From JAZKSG01 sp036626215 (GTDB taxonomy: Archaea; Thermoplasmatota; E2; DHVEG-1), in assembly GCA_036626215.1 (NCBI GenBank), contig JAZKSG010000020.1, forward strand, positions 1 to 25,506: a stretch of DNA of 25,506 nucleotides. The letters are read 5' to 3'. A program made the translations under genes and the position numbers. The first letter of the stretch is position 1, and each line of letters opens with the position of its first letter. A model generated the notes under the pieces. It was not told the DNA's origin. It was given only the letters and a program-made list of their open reading frames with translations, and ran no database searches. Below, in pieces: positions 8,538-17,301 of this stretch.

Positions 8538-9932
8538 TTATACCCCCATGTTTCCAGGGTTCATAATCCTTTCTTCATCTACAGAATTTTTGATTTTCTT
8601 CAACAATTCAAAACCGTTTTCACCAAGTTCTTCTTTCATCCAAGGATGACGTTGACGACCCACTCCATGATGATGACTGATTGTTCCGCCATACTCAAGA
8701 ACAGCTTCCATTGTGGTTTTCCATACTTTTTGATAGAATTCGATTTTCTTTTGTTTACGAGGAGGAGTCCCTGCAAAAGTAAAATAAAAACATACACCTT
8801 GAGGATAGAAATGTGAGGCATGCGCCGAGGCGAACAATACACCTTTCACCTCTCTCATTCTGTTTACAACCCTGTTATAGAACATATTTGCTTTACTCCA
8901 AGTGACACCTACCTCTATGGTGTCAAAAACAACTCCCAAAGGTACAAACTCTGCTGCTTCTTTGACGTTGAAACGAGTTTGAAGCCAATGATCCACAAGC
9001 TTCTCTCCTAAAGGTTTTCCATTGAAATTTTTTTGAATAATTTGATTTTCAGCATTTACTATATCTCGATTGCCTTCTATTATGAAAATGGTGACAATTT
9101 TATCCATAGCCTCATTGAAAGGATAGAAATGTCTTTTGGTTTCTATTTTATCATATATCCTTACAACAGCAGGTTTCGCCCCTATTCTAAGGATTTTTTG
9201 TACAGATTTCAAAGCCTGATTTATATCTTCTGAAATAAAAGAAAGTTTTGTTCTTTTTTCAGGATATGGCCAAATTTTAAGCCATAGACACGTAATTATT
9301 CCAAAAATTCCTTCGCTACCAACAAAAAGATTTCTGAGATCTGGACCGGTAGCCGTCCGAGGATGAGGTTTATAAAAAATTTTTTTGCCAGGTGGGACTA
9401 CTACTTCTACACCTGAAACCATGTGTTCTATTCCACCATATTTAGTTGAGAATTGACCTGTAGCTTTAGTTCCAACCCATCCTCCAACAGTAGACGGATA
9501 TAATGATTGAGGTATGTTACCCATAGTGTATCCTTTATGATTCAATATATCTTCCAGATAATATCCATTTAATCCTGGTTCTACCTCTACTATAAGGTCT
9601 TCATCGTTAATCTCCATGTTCCTCATTTTTTTAAGATCCACAACAATTCCATCTTGTTCTGGAACAGATGCACCTAACACCCCTGAACCTCCACCATAAG
9701 GATAGATAGGTGTTTTTTCTTTGGAACATATCTCCATTATTTTTTGAACATCTTCTGCGTTTTCAGGCCATACCACCGCTGAGGGTTTGTAAGGATATTT
9801 TTCTTTCATAATCCAATGAAGTGTTATAGGCCAGAAATCAAAAGGATATGAATAAAGATCAGTTTCTTTGATGGAGACCTTAGTTTTACCTAAGTTTTTT
9901 TCGATTTTGTTTATTACATTCTCCCTTTTCAA
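8538..9932 (-). CDS. FAD-linked oxidase resembling alkyl-DHAP synthase (AGPS-like)
   Basis: A 464-aa flavoprotein of the PCMH-type FAD family. The FAD loop YPYGGGSGVLGAS is at residues 78-90, followed by YPSTVGGWVGTKATGQ and RTATGPDLRNLFVGSEG. The C-terminal half has CFYFTFAG and the triple-His loop SHHHGVGRQRHPW (H420-H422), both much more like AGPS (which exchanges acyl-DHAP to alkyl-DHAP) than like GlcD or lactate oxidases. The N-terminal targeting part of eukaryotic AGPS is absent. The start is TTG 9932, with GGGAGGAG 8 nt upstream (9941-9948). It is the first gene of the operon. It could be a real AGPS or an oxidase using the Fe-S protein next door as acceptor; the fold is clear, the substrate is not. 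Confidence 0.8.
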   Translation of the reverse strand: MKRENVINKIEKNLGKTKVSIKETDLYSYPFDFWPITLHWIMKEKYPYKPSAVVWPENAEDVQKIMEICSKEKTPIYPYGGGSGVLGASVPEQDGIVVDLKKMRNMEINDEDLIVEVEPGLNGYYLEDILNHKGYTMGNIPQSLYPSTVGGWVGTKATGQFSTKYGGIEHMVSGVEVVVPPGKKIFYKPHPRTATGPDLRNLFVGSEGIFGIITCLWLKIWPYPEKRTKLSFISEDINQALKSVQKILRIGAKPAVVRIYDKIETKRHFYPFNEAMDKIVTIFIIEGNRDIVNAENQIIQKNFNGKPLGEKLVDHWLQTRFNVKEAAEFVPLGVVFDTIEVGVTWSKANMFYNRVVNRMREVKGVLFASAHASHFYPQGVCFYFTFAGTPPRKQKKIEFYQKVWKTTMEAVLEYGGTISHHHGVGRQRHPWMKEELGENGFELLKKIKNSVDEERIMNPGNMGV

Positions 9933-10006
9933 GAGTTTTTCTCCTCCCGACAGGTAAAATAAAAAATTTTCTTTTTTTAACCTAGACTTTTTGAACGAAT
10001 AAAGTT

Positions 10007-10056
10007 GGATATACTTAAAATGTTACATTTTATAAGTAAATATCTAATGTATATCC
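10007..10056. promoter_or_regulatory. nested inverted repeat over the likely promoter of the glp-type operon
   Basis: GGATATAC (10007-10014) and GTATATCC (10049-10056) are perfect inverted copies. Inside them CTTAAAATG and CATTTTATAAG form a second, imperfect pair. On the minus strand the right inner arm reads CTTATAAAATG, a TATA-like box about 100 nt upstream of the first operon gene. The layout fits an operator overlapping the promoter, but in such AT-rich DNA chance is possible. Confidence 0.4.
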
Positions 10057-10229
10057 CAGATTAGATGATGATTAATATCCTCTCTTTATAAAAACACCAT
10101 ACAGAAATAGATGTATTTTTATAAAATTTCTGTTTTAAATACTTCTTATGGTTTTGTTTAAAAAAAGATGGAAAAAATGCCGTTTATCGCTTTATAAGTA
10201 TATTAAATGATAATATTTATATAACAAAA

Positions 10230-10237
10230 TTTATATA
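10230..10237 (+). promoter_or_regulatory. probable TATA box of the giant surface-protein gene
   Basis: TTTATATA lies about 75 nt upstream of the start codon at 10309, giving an mRNA start near 10260 and a leader with GGTGAG at 10298-10303. The box sits inside an inverted pair ATGATA (10207-10212) / TATCAT (10239-10244), and a 12-bp palindrome GAAATATATTTC (10267-10278) lies just after the expected start. These are candidate regulator sites in the 376-bp gap between the two divergent genes. Confidence 0.4.
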
Positions 10238-10308
10238 CTATCATTCATAGATATAATAGTGGAAAAGAAATATATTTCCCTATTTAATTATAAATTTGGT
10301 GAGTATAA

Positions 10309-13300
10309 ATGCTTAAAAAATTTGTAGCTGTATTAATAGCATCTTTATTGGTGACTACGCTTCTCCCAACTGTTTTCTCTCAGAATACTTTTACAGAGGA
10401 AAACGATCTAGAAACAATAGAAGAAAATAATTTCGAAGTAGACAAATCCTCTACTGACGACCTGTCAACTAATATAGATGAAAAAGTAGAAGATACAACA
10501 AAAAATACAGAAGATAACTCTGATGGGGAACCATTAGGTATAAGAGAATACATAAAGGAAAAAGTCAATGTAAAAGCTGATGCAGGAGATAAAAAATCAT
10601 TATATTTTTACACAAACTATAGCGGTATAGAAAAAAGAACGAAACTAAAGTTTTTCTTTGAAACAAAAATCGACGTCAACAATGACGACAAAAAAGATAT
10701 AGGTGTTAGATATTGGCTTTATCCAGGTATAGAAAAACCTTTTTCTTTGTCTATAAATTTTAAACTAACCATCAGACAGTTAAGTGGTTTTGACAGTTTA
10801 GATGACGAAGCTAATTTTGAAAATCATGTAGAACTTTACTTCTTAGGTATAATCCTTAAAAGTAATGCAGGAGATCGTCTAAGATTTGGATATGAATCAC
10901 CAGATGGAGAAAAGATTCCTGAAAAATGTGAAATTACTTACAAACTAGTTCCACATATACTCTCTATAAGAAATAAACCTGAACACAAGTTTAGAATCAA
11001 CCCTGACAGTCAGACTCGCGGCAGTAGCAGGTTGAATCTAATTTACAGTTTTTCTGAGATGGACAACGACAAAGTTAATTCCGAGATACTTACCAGGGTT
11101 AAATATAACCCCGTTGTTGACTCAGAGATTACATTTCATAGAGCTAAGAAAGATAAAGCCACTGTTTTTGAATATAAAAGAGCGACATCAGAAGATACCT
11201 CCGTTGATATGTATGTGAAACGGAGTGAGGGCGAAAACTCAACTTATGCTTATGCGTTGGACACCCCGAGTTATGTAAGCTTTTTGTTTAAGCTTAGGCG
11301 TGACGGAAAAATCGAGTTCAATACAGATGGTGAATCCGCTGATGAAATCGGAGTTTGTGATGATCTAGAAAAACCTGATAACAAAATTTATTTTACAAAT
11401 CTTTGTTCAAAAGCAGGTATCAGCTGGTACCGAGATCGGTTTTTGTTTATAAATAAAGGAAAAACAAATTTTAGTGTATATTCAAATGGTGAAGACGTCG
11501 GTGCCAACGCCTACTTAAAGGGTAGTGACGGAGGTTATCTAGATTTTCAGGCAGTGTCCCATAACCCGTTGGATTCTTCTATGGAGTTAGATCTATCTGA
11601 AGGTTATTTCCGTTTGGTTAGAAGTGAAACTGATCTTGAATTATCTCTAGAATCTGAGGTAAAAAATGATACGTTGGCAAACATGGTTACCAGTGTTAAA
11701 GGTTCTCTTCATCTAAAAAGAAATTTTGATGGTCCATTTGAAATCCGTTTCGATGAAATAAAATCTGGTAGAATCAATGTTACTCTATCGGGGAAATCTT
11801 TCAACATCTCTGATTTCAACTTCCAAGGTAGCTCCCCATTGATCGGCGGGAATCTTTCTATCGAGATGGATGAGCTGGTGAAATATAAACAAGGGCAGGT
11901 TAGTTTTGATTTAGAAGTAGAGCAGACTGAAAACAATATCAGTGGCGTCTGTATTTTTGATGTAGAAAATGGTGTAGAGATATCTAACCTGGCTATATAT
12001 TATAATGGTGCAGAAGTATATAGAAATGATTCAATAGCTGTAGTTGGGGATTTCCATAGAGAATTTGGTTTCTCCATAAATATTAGTCTTGAATGGCATG
12101 TCCATGAAAACTGGGGTTATGTCACTATAAGAAGTGGTAGCCTTGCAGCTTTTAGTTTTAATTCGGTTTATAGAGACGAAATAACTAACGAAGTTATCGG
12201 TGAGATTTCAGGTTCAATAGAGTTCGAAGTTCCAGATGAAGAGTTTAATGTTTCATGGGAGAAAATCGATGGAAACCTCAGCTTCTATATAGATGGAAGT
12301 GCTGTGGCAGGTCTTAAAGATTTTAACTTTTGGATAAAAGATAAGGTTGATGTCTCTATCCCTGAGATTTCTGTAGGGTTTGAATTGAATACATATAGCA
12401 AACAAGGAAACCTAAGTTTGTATATGGATGACTCGGCTTTATCTTGCAATGTTACAATCAACAGAATCAACATCAGTGATTTATTTGATGTAACATTGAA
12501 GGGAGGACTCAACGTTGTATTAGCTGCTTCTGCTTCTGGCTCTGTCAACATAGGATGGAACGAATCAGGTATAACTTCTATCAACGGAGAATTCGGCGCC
12601 GATGCCACAGGTTTAATCAATCTCACTGATTTTGAATTCCAATACAAATCATTGGTTGATATATCGATGAGTCAACTACTTGTTTCAGGTGATTTAGACT
12701 TCAACTTTAGCAGCGTTGGAAACAAAACTATGATTTATGCAGATGCAGGTTTAACAGACGTTGTAATCTCTGATTTGAATGTATATGCCTCTATTGTAAA
12801 TCCTTTAGCCGTCAGTGCCGACATGGATATAACGTTTGACGGCAGTGGATATATCAACGTTACATATTCAAATGATACAGTCATCGTAAACGGCGCAGTC
12901 TATGATGATTCAAACATCACCATAAACTCCCTATGGTTTGTATTACCCATCCCAAGTTTACCTATCCAGATAAACTTGAAATCTTTATCAATATGTGGAC
13001 CTACAACTCTTCTTTTTGATGTAGACACCTCTAAAGATACGCCTTTCATGGCCACTTTTATATCAGAAAAAGAAATCATCGCTGATACTATTTATGTTGG
13101 ATACCCTGGAATCCTACAAATCCATATATATGATTTTATAGGAGGAGGCAGCGACGGAAGCATGGGTGTGGGCCTTAACACAGCTACTAAACAACCGGTT
13201 TTCAATTTACAACAAACCAGCTGTTATATAGGAAACTTACAGTTTTCATTTGGCGGGAATCTACTTCCATTCTGTCCAATTTCAAATATCTCATTTAACG

Positions 13301-15798
13301 GAACGGCAAATATAGAAGGATTTCTTGATATAGCAGAGCTAAAATATGTCTATCTAAGAGGAGAAATCCTTGAAGACACCACCATTACTTTAAACGACAT
13401 AAACATCCCAATGTTGGGGTCAGGTAATTTCTCACTTGTTTTTGAGCCGGGTGAAGCCGATCTTGTATTAACACAAAATATGCTAGATAATCCCCCATAT
13501 GGAGATCTGTATCTATATGGTTACAGCTCTGGTTGGATTAATGTCAAATTTGACGACCAATCCTTGGTGAAAGCAATGGGAACTATGGACATTTGGGTAG
13601 GCATCCATAAATATGACGACGGAACCCTATCTGCAATTATCGATGCCAAAGAATTCAGCGGAGCAGCAATAGTTGCAAACTCCTTAAGATTCGCAGGAGA
13701 GCTATACGCCAAAGTTGAATTCAGCATAAAAATAAACAAAGACGAAGGAGGAAACACCACTGTTTCAAATCTAAACGTAAACATTGAAGGAAATCTATCA
13801 GCGGTTGTACAAACCAAGACTAATAACTCTGATTGGATACCCATTATACCGTTTAGTACTTCAGGTCAGGTAGTGTTGTTACGTCAGGCACCCGCTTTTA
13901 TGAACCCGCCAAACATCGCTGATGATTTCACAGTAACAACCCCCGATGACAATGAATCTCTGATCTTTGAAGCCTGGTATGCACCACCTTTAGGTAAAGA
14001 CAGTGAAGACATCGGACCTTACACTTACAATTTATCATTTGGAGATGGAACATTCTATGAAGTCACCACTAACCAAACAAGAATAGTCACCAACTCTCAT
14101 CTTTACAATTTAGGGTCATACAACACATCTGTAACCGTCACTCCATCAAACTCATCTATAGACCCGGTAACTGACAGTTTATCATTTGAAATACTTAAAA
14201 AAATCACATATCTTGAAGTACCCGAAACCGGTCCATTAAACTTCCTTTATAGCGATGTTGAGGAAGATGGAAGGATCCATACATGGTTCACCATCCATAA
14301 TAAAGACACAGAAAACTACCAACTTGAATGGCAAGCCGAGATCCTACTTTATGGTTTTGAAGATCCAACTATGAACCCTGTTGTAAACCCAAGTTCAGGA
14401 GTGCTACAACCTAATCAAACCGTCCATGTTAATGTTTCATTTTATCCACCCCTTGATCATAAAGACCACGGGAACATATATATATCAGCAGATAACACAA
14501 ATTACTCTGGACCTGGTGAAGATGGAGTCGGTGAAGCAATCACTATAAAACAAAGTCTGTCTTTAATTCCCGAAACCCTTTACCTTCCGGAGATAGAACC
14601 TGGTGAAGAGAGAGAAAACTCTTTCTGGATTCATAACAACAAAAAAGAAACCCTCAATTGGACTATCACGGATTATCCAAACGAGTTCTACAGTTTCTCA
14701 AAAACCTCTGGATCTATACCTGCCGGAGGCGCAGAAATCGTCGATTTTACAATTAACGCCCCAGAAGAAGACAATGTCACACTGGATGGAGACATCGAAG
14801 TTACAGACACAGATAACTCAGCCAACGTAGCAACATTTTCAGTAGTGGTAGGAATACTAAATCAAAACAATTCAGGAAACGGCAACATCACCGTGTCTGA
14901 AGATGGAAATGGTAATGTAAGTATAGCTATTGGCGGATCAAATGAGATACATATAAACAACTTCCAATATGAGATCAATGGAGTAACTGGAGAAATAAAT
15001 GGAAGTTTCATTTTTGATACCAACAACTCATATGTATACATTAATTTCACTCAGGGAAACTTTTTACAGACGTTCTCTGTAGATGGAACTGCTGAATTCA
15101 CTATACATGGTTTCAGATTTTGTTACGGAGACAACATCAATGTTGAAGTTAGTAAGGTTATAACTGGTGGAATACATTGGTATGAAGGAAAAAGCGGTAA
15201 TTTTACGGTAGCTGTCGATGACACATTCAAAGAGATAGATATAGATGTATCTTTCAATCAGACATATACAAACTTTACTTTCGCTGGAAACATAGATATC
15301 GATATCTCAGGTGAAACCAACGGTAGCTTATGGATAAACTGGGATTTCAACAACGAAACCAAAGATGTAACCGTCGATGGAGACATATTCCGAGATTACA
15401 ATGCAGATATCAACATTACAGATCTCAAACTCATAGTTAACAACTTCACATTTACATCAAGTTTGATACATTTCAACCGCACAGTTGACCTCTACTTCAA
15501 CGAAACAGGTTTAAATGTAGAAACCGGTGGAGTTATCGAACTTGATGACATCTATTTCGAACTAGAATTCAACGGTGACAACTGGGGTATATATACCGAA
15601 AGCAACATAGATGTGATAATGGATGGATTCATATCGTTTACATTCTATGAGGAAGAAAAACTATTCTGTATACATACAGAGGGATACCTATACATTGGCG
15701 GCATACTATATGCCACCATCGGTGATTTCTACATTGAGATAACTGGAAATATAACTATGAACGGAAACTTCACTATGTGTTACGGCCCCGGATCCTAA
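10309..15798 (+). CDS. giant secreted surface protein with beta-repeat, PKD-like and HYDIN/ASPM-like domains
   Basis: An 1829-aa protein with a signal peptide at residues 1-25 (KK start, hydrophobic core, cut near FSQ). An acidic Ser/Thr/Glu-rich linker (about 26-75) leads to an N-terminal domain I do not recognise. Residues about 480-1180 and 1520-1829 consist of beta-rich repeats every 45-60 residues with a core like hydrophobic-x-hydrophobic-x-D-hydrophobic (INISDL, VVISDLNV, LINLTDF, TLNDINI, NITDLKL). A PKD-like unit (FGDGTF...YNLGSYNTSVTV) lies near 1240-1280, and two choice-of-anchor/ASPM-like modules near 1300-1400 and 1415-1515 (PSSGVLQPNQTVHVNVSF, KTSGSIPAGG). N-x-S/T sequons are very numerous, so heavy N-glycosylation is expected. 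There is no C-terminal membrane anchor or sorting signal; the protein ends abruptly in YGPGS. The ATG start is well placed after GGTGAG. An adhesin or sheath role is a guess. Confidence 0.85.
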   Translation: MLKKFVAVLIASLLVTTLLPTVFSQNTFTEENDLETIEENNFEVDKSSTDDLSTNIDEKVEDTTKNTEDNSDGEPLGIREYIKEKVNVKADAGDKKSLYFYTNYSGIEKRTKLKFFFETKIDVNNDDKKDIGVRYWLYPGIEKPFSLSINFKLTIRQLSGFDSLDDEANFENHVELYFLGIILKSNAGDRLRFGYESPDGEKIPEKCEITYKLVPHILSIRNKPEHKFRINPDSQTRGSSRLNLIYSFSEMDNDKVNSEILTRVKYNPVVDSEITFHRAKKDKATVFEYKRATSEDTSVDMYVKRSEGENSTYAYALDTPSYVSFLFKLRRDGKIEFNTDGESADEIGVCDDLEKPDNKIYFTNLCSKAGISWYRDRFLFINKGKTNFSVYSNGEDVGANAYLKGSDGGYLDFQAVSHNPLDSSMELDLSEGYFRLVRSETDLELSLESEVKNDTLANMVTSVKGSLHLKRNFDGPFEIRFDEIKSGRINVTLSGKSFNISDFNFQGSSPLIGGNLSIEMDELVKYKQGQVSFDLEVEQTENNISGVCIFDVENGVEISNLAIYYNGAEVYRNDSIAVVGDFHREFGFSINISLEWHVHENWGYVTIRSGSLAAFSFNSVYRDEITNEVIGEISGSIEFEVPDEEFNVSWEKIDGNLSFYIDGSAVAGLKDFNFWIKDKVDVSIPEISVGFELNTYSKQGNLSLYMDDSALSCNVTINRINISDLFDVTLKGGLNVVLAASASGSVNIGWNESGITSINGEFGADATGLINLTDFEFQYKSLVDISMSQLLVSGDLDFNFSSVGNKTMIYADAGLTDVVISDLNVYASIVNPLAVSADMDITFDGSGYINVTYSNDTVIVNGAVYDDSNITINSLWFVLPIPSLPIQINLKSLSICGPTTLLFDVDTSKDTPFMATFISEKEIIADTIYVGYPGILQIHIYDFIGGGSDGSMGVGLNTATKQPVFNLQQTSCYIGNLQFSFGGNLLPFCPISNISFNGTANIEGFLDIAELKYVYLRGEILEDTTITLNDINIPMLGSGNFSLVFEPGEADLVLTQNMLDNPPYGDLYLYGYSSGWINVKFDDQSLVKAMGTMDIWVGIHKYDDGTLSAIIDAKEFSGAAIVANSLRFAGELYAKVEFSIKINKDEGGNTTVSNLNVNIEGNLSAVVQTKTNNSDWIPIIPFSTSGQVVLLRQAPAFMNPPNIADDFTVTTPDDNESLIFEAWYAPPLGKDSEDIGPYTYNLSFGDGTFYEVTTNQTRIVTNSHLYNLGSYNTSVTVTPSNSSIDPVTDSLSFEILKKITYLEVPETGPLNFLYSDVEEDGRIHTWFTIHNKDTENYQLEWQAEILLYGFEDPTMNPVVNPSSGVLQPNQTVHVNVSFYPPLDHKDHGNIYISADNTNYSGPGEDGVGEAITIKQSLSLIPETLYLPEIEPGEERENSFWIHNNKKETLNWTITDYPNEFYSFSKTSGSIPAGGAEIVDFTINAPEEDNVTLDGDIEVTDTDNSANVATFSVVVGILNQNNSGNGNITVSEDGNGNVSIAIGGSNEIHINNFQYEINGVTGEINGSFIFDTNNSYVYINFTQGNFLQTFSVDGTAEFTIHGFRFCYGDNINVEVSKVITGGIHWYEGKSGNFTVAVDDTFKEIDIDVSFNQTYTNFTFAGNIDIDISGETNGSLWINWDFNNETKDVTVDGDIFRDYNADINITDLKLIVNNFTFTSSLIHFNRTVDLYFNETGLNVETGGVIELDDIYFELEFNGDNWGIYTESNIDVIMDGFISFTFYEEEKLFCIHTEGYLYIGGILYATIGDFYIEITGNITMNGNFTMCYGPGS

Positions 15799-15874
15799 GA
15801 AATAGTTGGATAAAACTGAGCTTTTATCATCTCATCTGGTTCAATCAACGGCTGCTCACTCCAAAAAATTTATC

Positions 15875-16072
15875 TTATTTTTTAGATTTTTTCTCATCCA
15901 AAAATTTTTTGTAATCTCCCTCAGAGTCAAAAATAATCGGCATCCCTCTGTAACCACATTTATTACAGACGAGTTTCCAAGAGGTTAAACCGTAGACTAA
16001 GCCGCTTTTTATATCGCCCATTTTGATGTCTGTGCTACCACAGTTTGGACAAGCTCTAATTGGTAGTTTCAT
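15875..16072 (-). CDS. small archaeal zinc-ribbon protein
   Basis: A 65-aa protein with one zinc ribbon: CPNC with C8 and C11 and CNKCGYRG with C36 and C39 form a four-cysteine zinc site. A strand-rich middle and a charged lysine-rich tail (KFLDEKKSKK) complete it. Short proteins of this type are common in euryarchaea and have no proven function. The upstream sequence has a TATA-like box close to the ATG (GTTTAAAACC at 16095-16104), so the mRNA may be nearly leaderless. It converges with the giant surface-protein gene across 76 bp that hold nothing recognisable. Confidence 0.8.
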   Translation of the reverse strand: MKLPIRACPNCGSTDIKMGDIKSGLVYGLTSWKLVCNKCGYRGMPIIFDSEGDYKKFLDEKKSKK

Positions 16073-16152
16073 TTTTTTAACTCATATTTTTATAGGTTTT
16101 AAACATTAAAAAACCTAACTACCCAAATAGTATAATGTAATGTTACTTGAAT

Positions 16153-16164
16153 TTTGAATTCAAA
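16153..16164. repeat. 12-bp palindrome in a divergent promoter region
   Basis: TTTGAATTCAAA is a perfect palindrome in the 211-bp gap between the divergent zinc-ribbon and amidotransferase-like genes. It could be an operator, but one copy in AT-rich DNA is weak evidence. Confidence 0.3.
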
Positions 16165-16228
16165 GTTTATTTTTTCATTTCCTTTGATTGTATTGTACAG
16201 CATCGCAAAAATTAGGCTGAACAAATGT

Positions 16229-16237
16229 ATTTATAAA
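16229..16237 (+). promoter_or_regulatory. probable TATA box of the exported amidotransferase-like gene
   Basis: ATTTATAAA is centred about 50 nt upstream of the start codon, giving a leader of about 22 nt that contains GGAG at 16266-16269. Confidence 0.5.
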
Positions 16238-16283
16238 CCCTGGTTTTATTTTCATTATTAAGATAGGAGAAAACGGGTTTTCA

Positions 16284-17261
16284 ATGGGTAAAAATTATCT
16301 CTTGTTAGGAGTAATTATCTCAATATTTTGTATTTTAATTCCAGCAACAAATACTAATGCTATAGATACAGAAAAATTTAAAGTTGTAGACGGTTTTAAA
16401 AAAACGGGTTTTAAGGAAGAAAACATGTCGGATAAGCGAAAAATAAAAATTGGTTTTATGGTTCAAACTTATGATTGGATGGATGTAGAAGGACTTCTTT
16501 TACCTCTGCATAAAAATTGTCTTATAAAAGGTGAATCTTGGTTTGATGTAGAGTTTGAAATAGTGGTTTTAGAAGATAGCTTTAACAGTGGAGATGTACA
16601 CAGTGGAGCATTAGAAGATGATTTTGATGTGGTTGTAGGTCCCGGTGGATTTGGAAGCTGGTGTACTTCATCAGAGTATAGAGAGAAAATAAAAGTTTTT
16701 ATAGAAAATGGCGGTGGGTATTATGGAATCTGTGGGGACTCTACATTTGGAGGTTTTAAACCAAACGTATCTGAAGAGTTTAAACCGTTGTTAAAAAAAC
16801 TGTTTGGCATAGAAGGTATAACTGAGATGTTAGGCGTAGCTAATGTCCGTTCTAACGTAAGTGTTTTCTATGAAATAATATCTCCTGAAAATTTCACTAA
16901 ACTTGATGTAGGGTTGTTCCTAATGAAAATGGCTTTTTCTAGAGCCAAGATAAAATTTTTAGAATCTGAAGAAAATATACACAGATCACGTTTTAACCAA
17001 ACAGAGAAAGTGATGTTGGGTAACGTACCTTTAGAGGATGCAGGTAGAAAAAATATGGCTGATGTCTCTACTTTGGCAGTATTTAATGAATCAGATAGAC
17101 CATATCCTCCTTCTATAGTCGGTCAGAAAGCCATGGTTGCTACCACATATGGAGAAGGACGAGTTGTTTTATCGGCTCCTCATCCTGAATTGACGCTTGG
17201 AAACAAGGATGCTCAGCGTATCTATATACGTAATCTTTTATGGGCTGCAGATGCTCTATAA
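16284..17261 (+). CDS. exported BPL_N / class-I glutamine amidotransferase-like protein
   Basis: A 325-aa protein with a clear signal peptide (residues 1-27, cut near NTNA-ID) followed by a domain like the N-terminal part of biotin-protein ligase, a relative of class-I glutamine amidotransferases and DJ-1/PfpI. The strand and turn VVVGPGGFGSW lie near 117-126. The nucleophile elbow GGGYYGICGDS carries Cys150, and YGEGRVVLSAPHPE ends in His300 and Glu302, so a Cys-His-Glu triad is complete. Secretion is odd for a family usually described in the cytoplasm. The substrate is unknown; hydrolysis of an amide or peptide at the cell surface is plausible. It converges with the synthetase gene, 40 bp away. 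Confidence 0.75.
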   Translation: MGKNYLLLGVIISIFCILIPATNTNAIDTEKFKVVDGFKKTGFKEENMSDKRKIKIGFMVQTYDWMDVEGLLLPLHKNCLIKGESWFDVEFEIVVLEDSFNSGDVHSGALEDDFDVVVGPGGFGSWCTSSEYREKIKVFIENGGGYYGICGDSTFGGFKPNVSEEFKPLLKKLFGIEGITEMLGVANVRSNVSVFYEIISPENFTKLDVGLFLMKMAFSRAKIKFLESEENIHRSRFNQTEKVMLGNVPLEDAGRKNMADVSTLAVFNESDRPYPPSIVGQKAMVATTYGEGRVVLSAPHPELTLGNKDAQRIYIRNLLWAADAL

Positions 17262-17301
17262 GTTTTTTAAATATCAAAAAAATTAGAGAAAAAATGTTTT
17301 T

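Noticed and set aside
15806..15988. Plus-strand 60-codon frame after the giant gene
   Set aside because: It overlaps the zinc-ribbon gene on the other strand and shows no protein-like pattern or ribosome-binding site.
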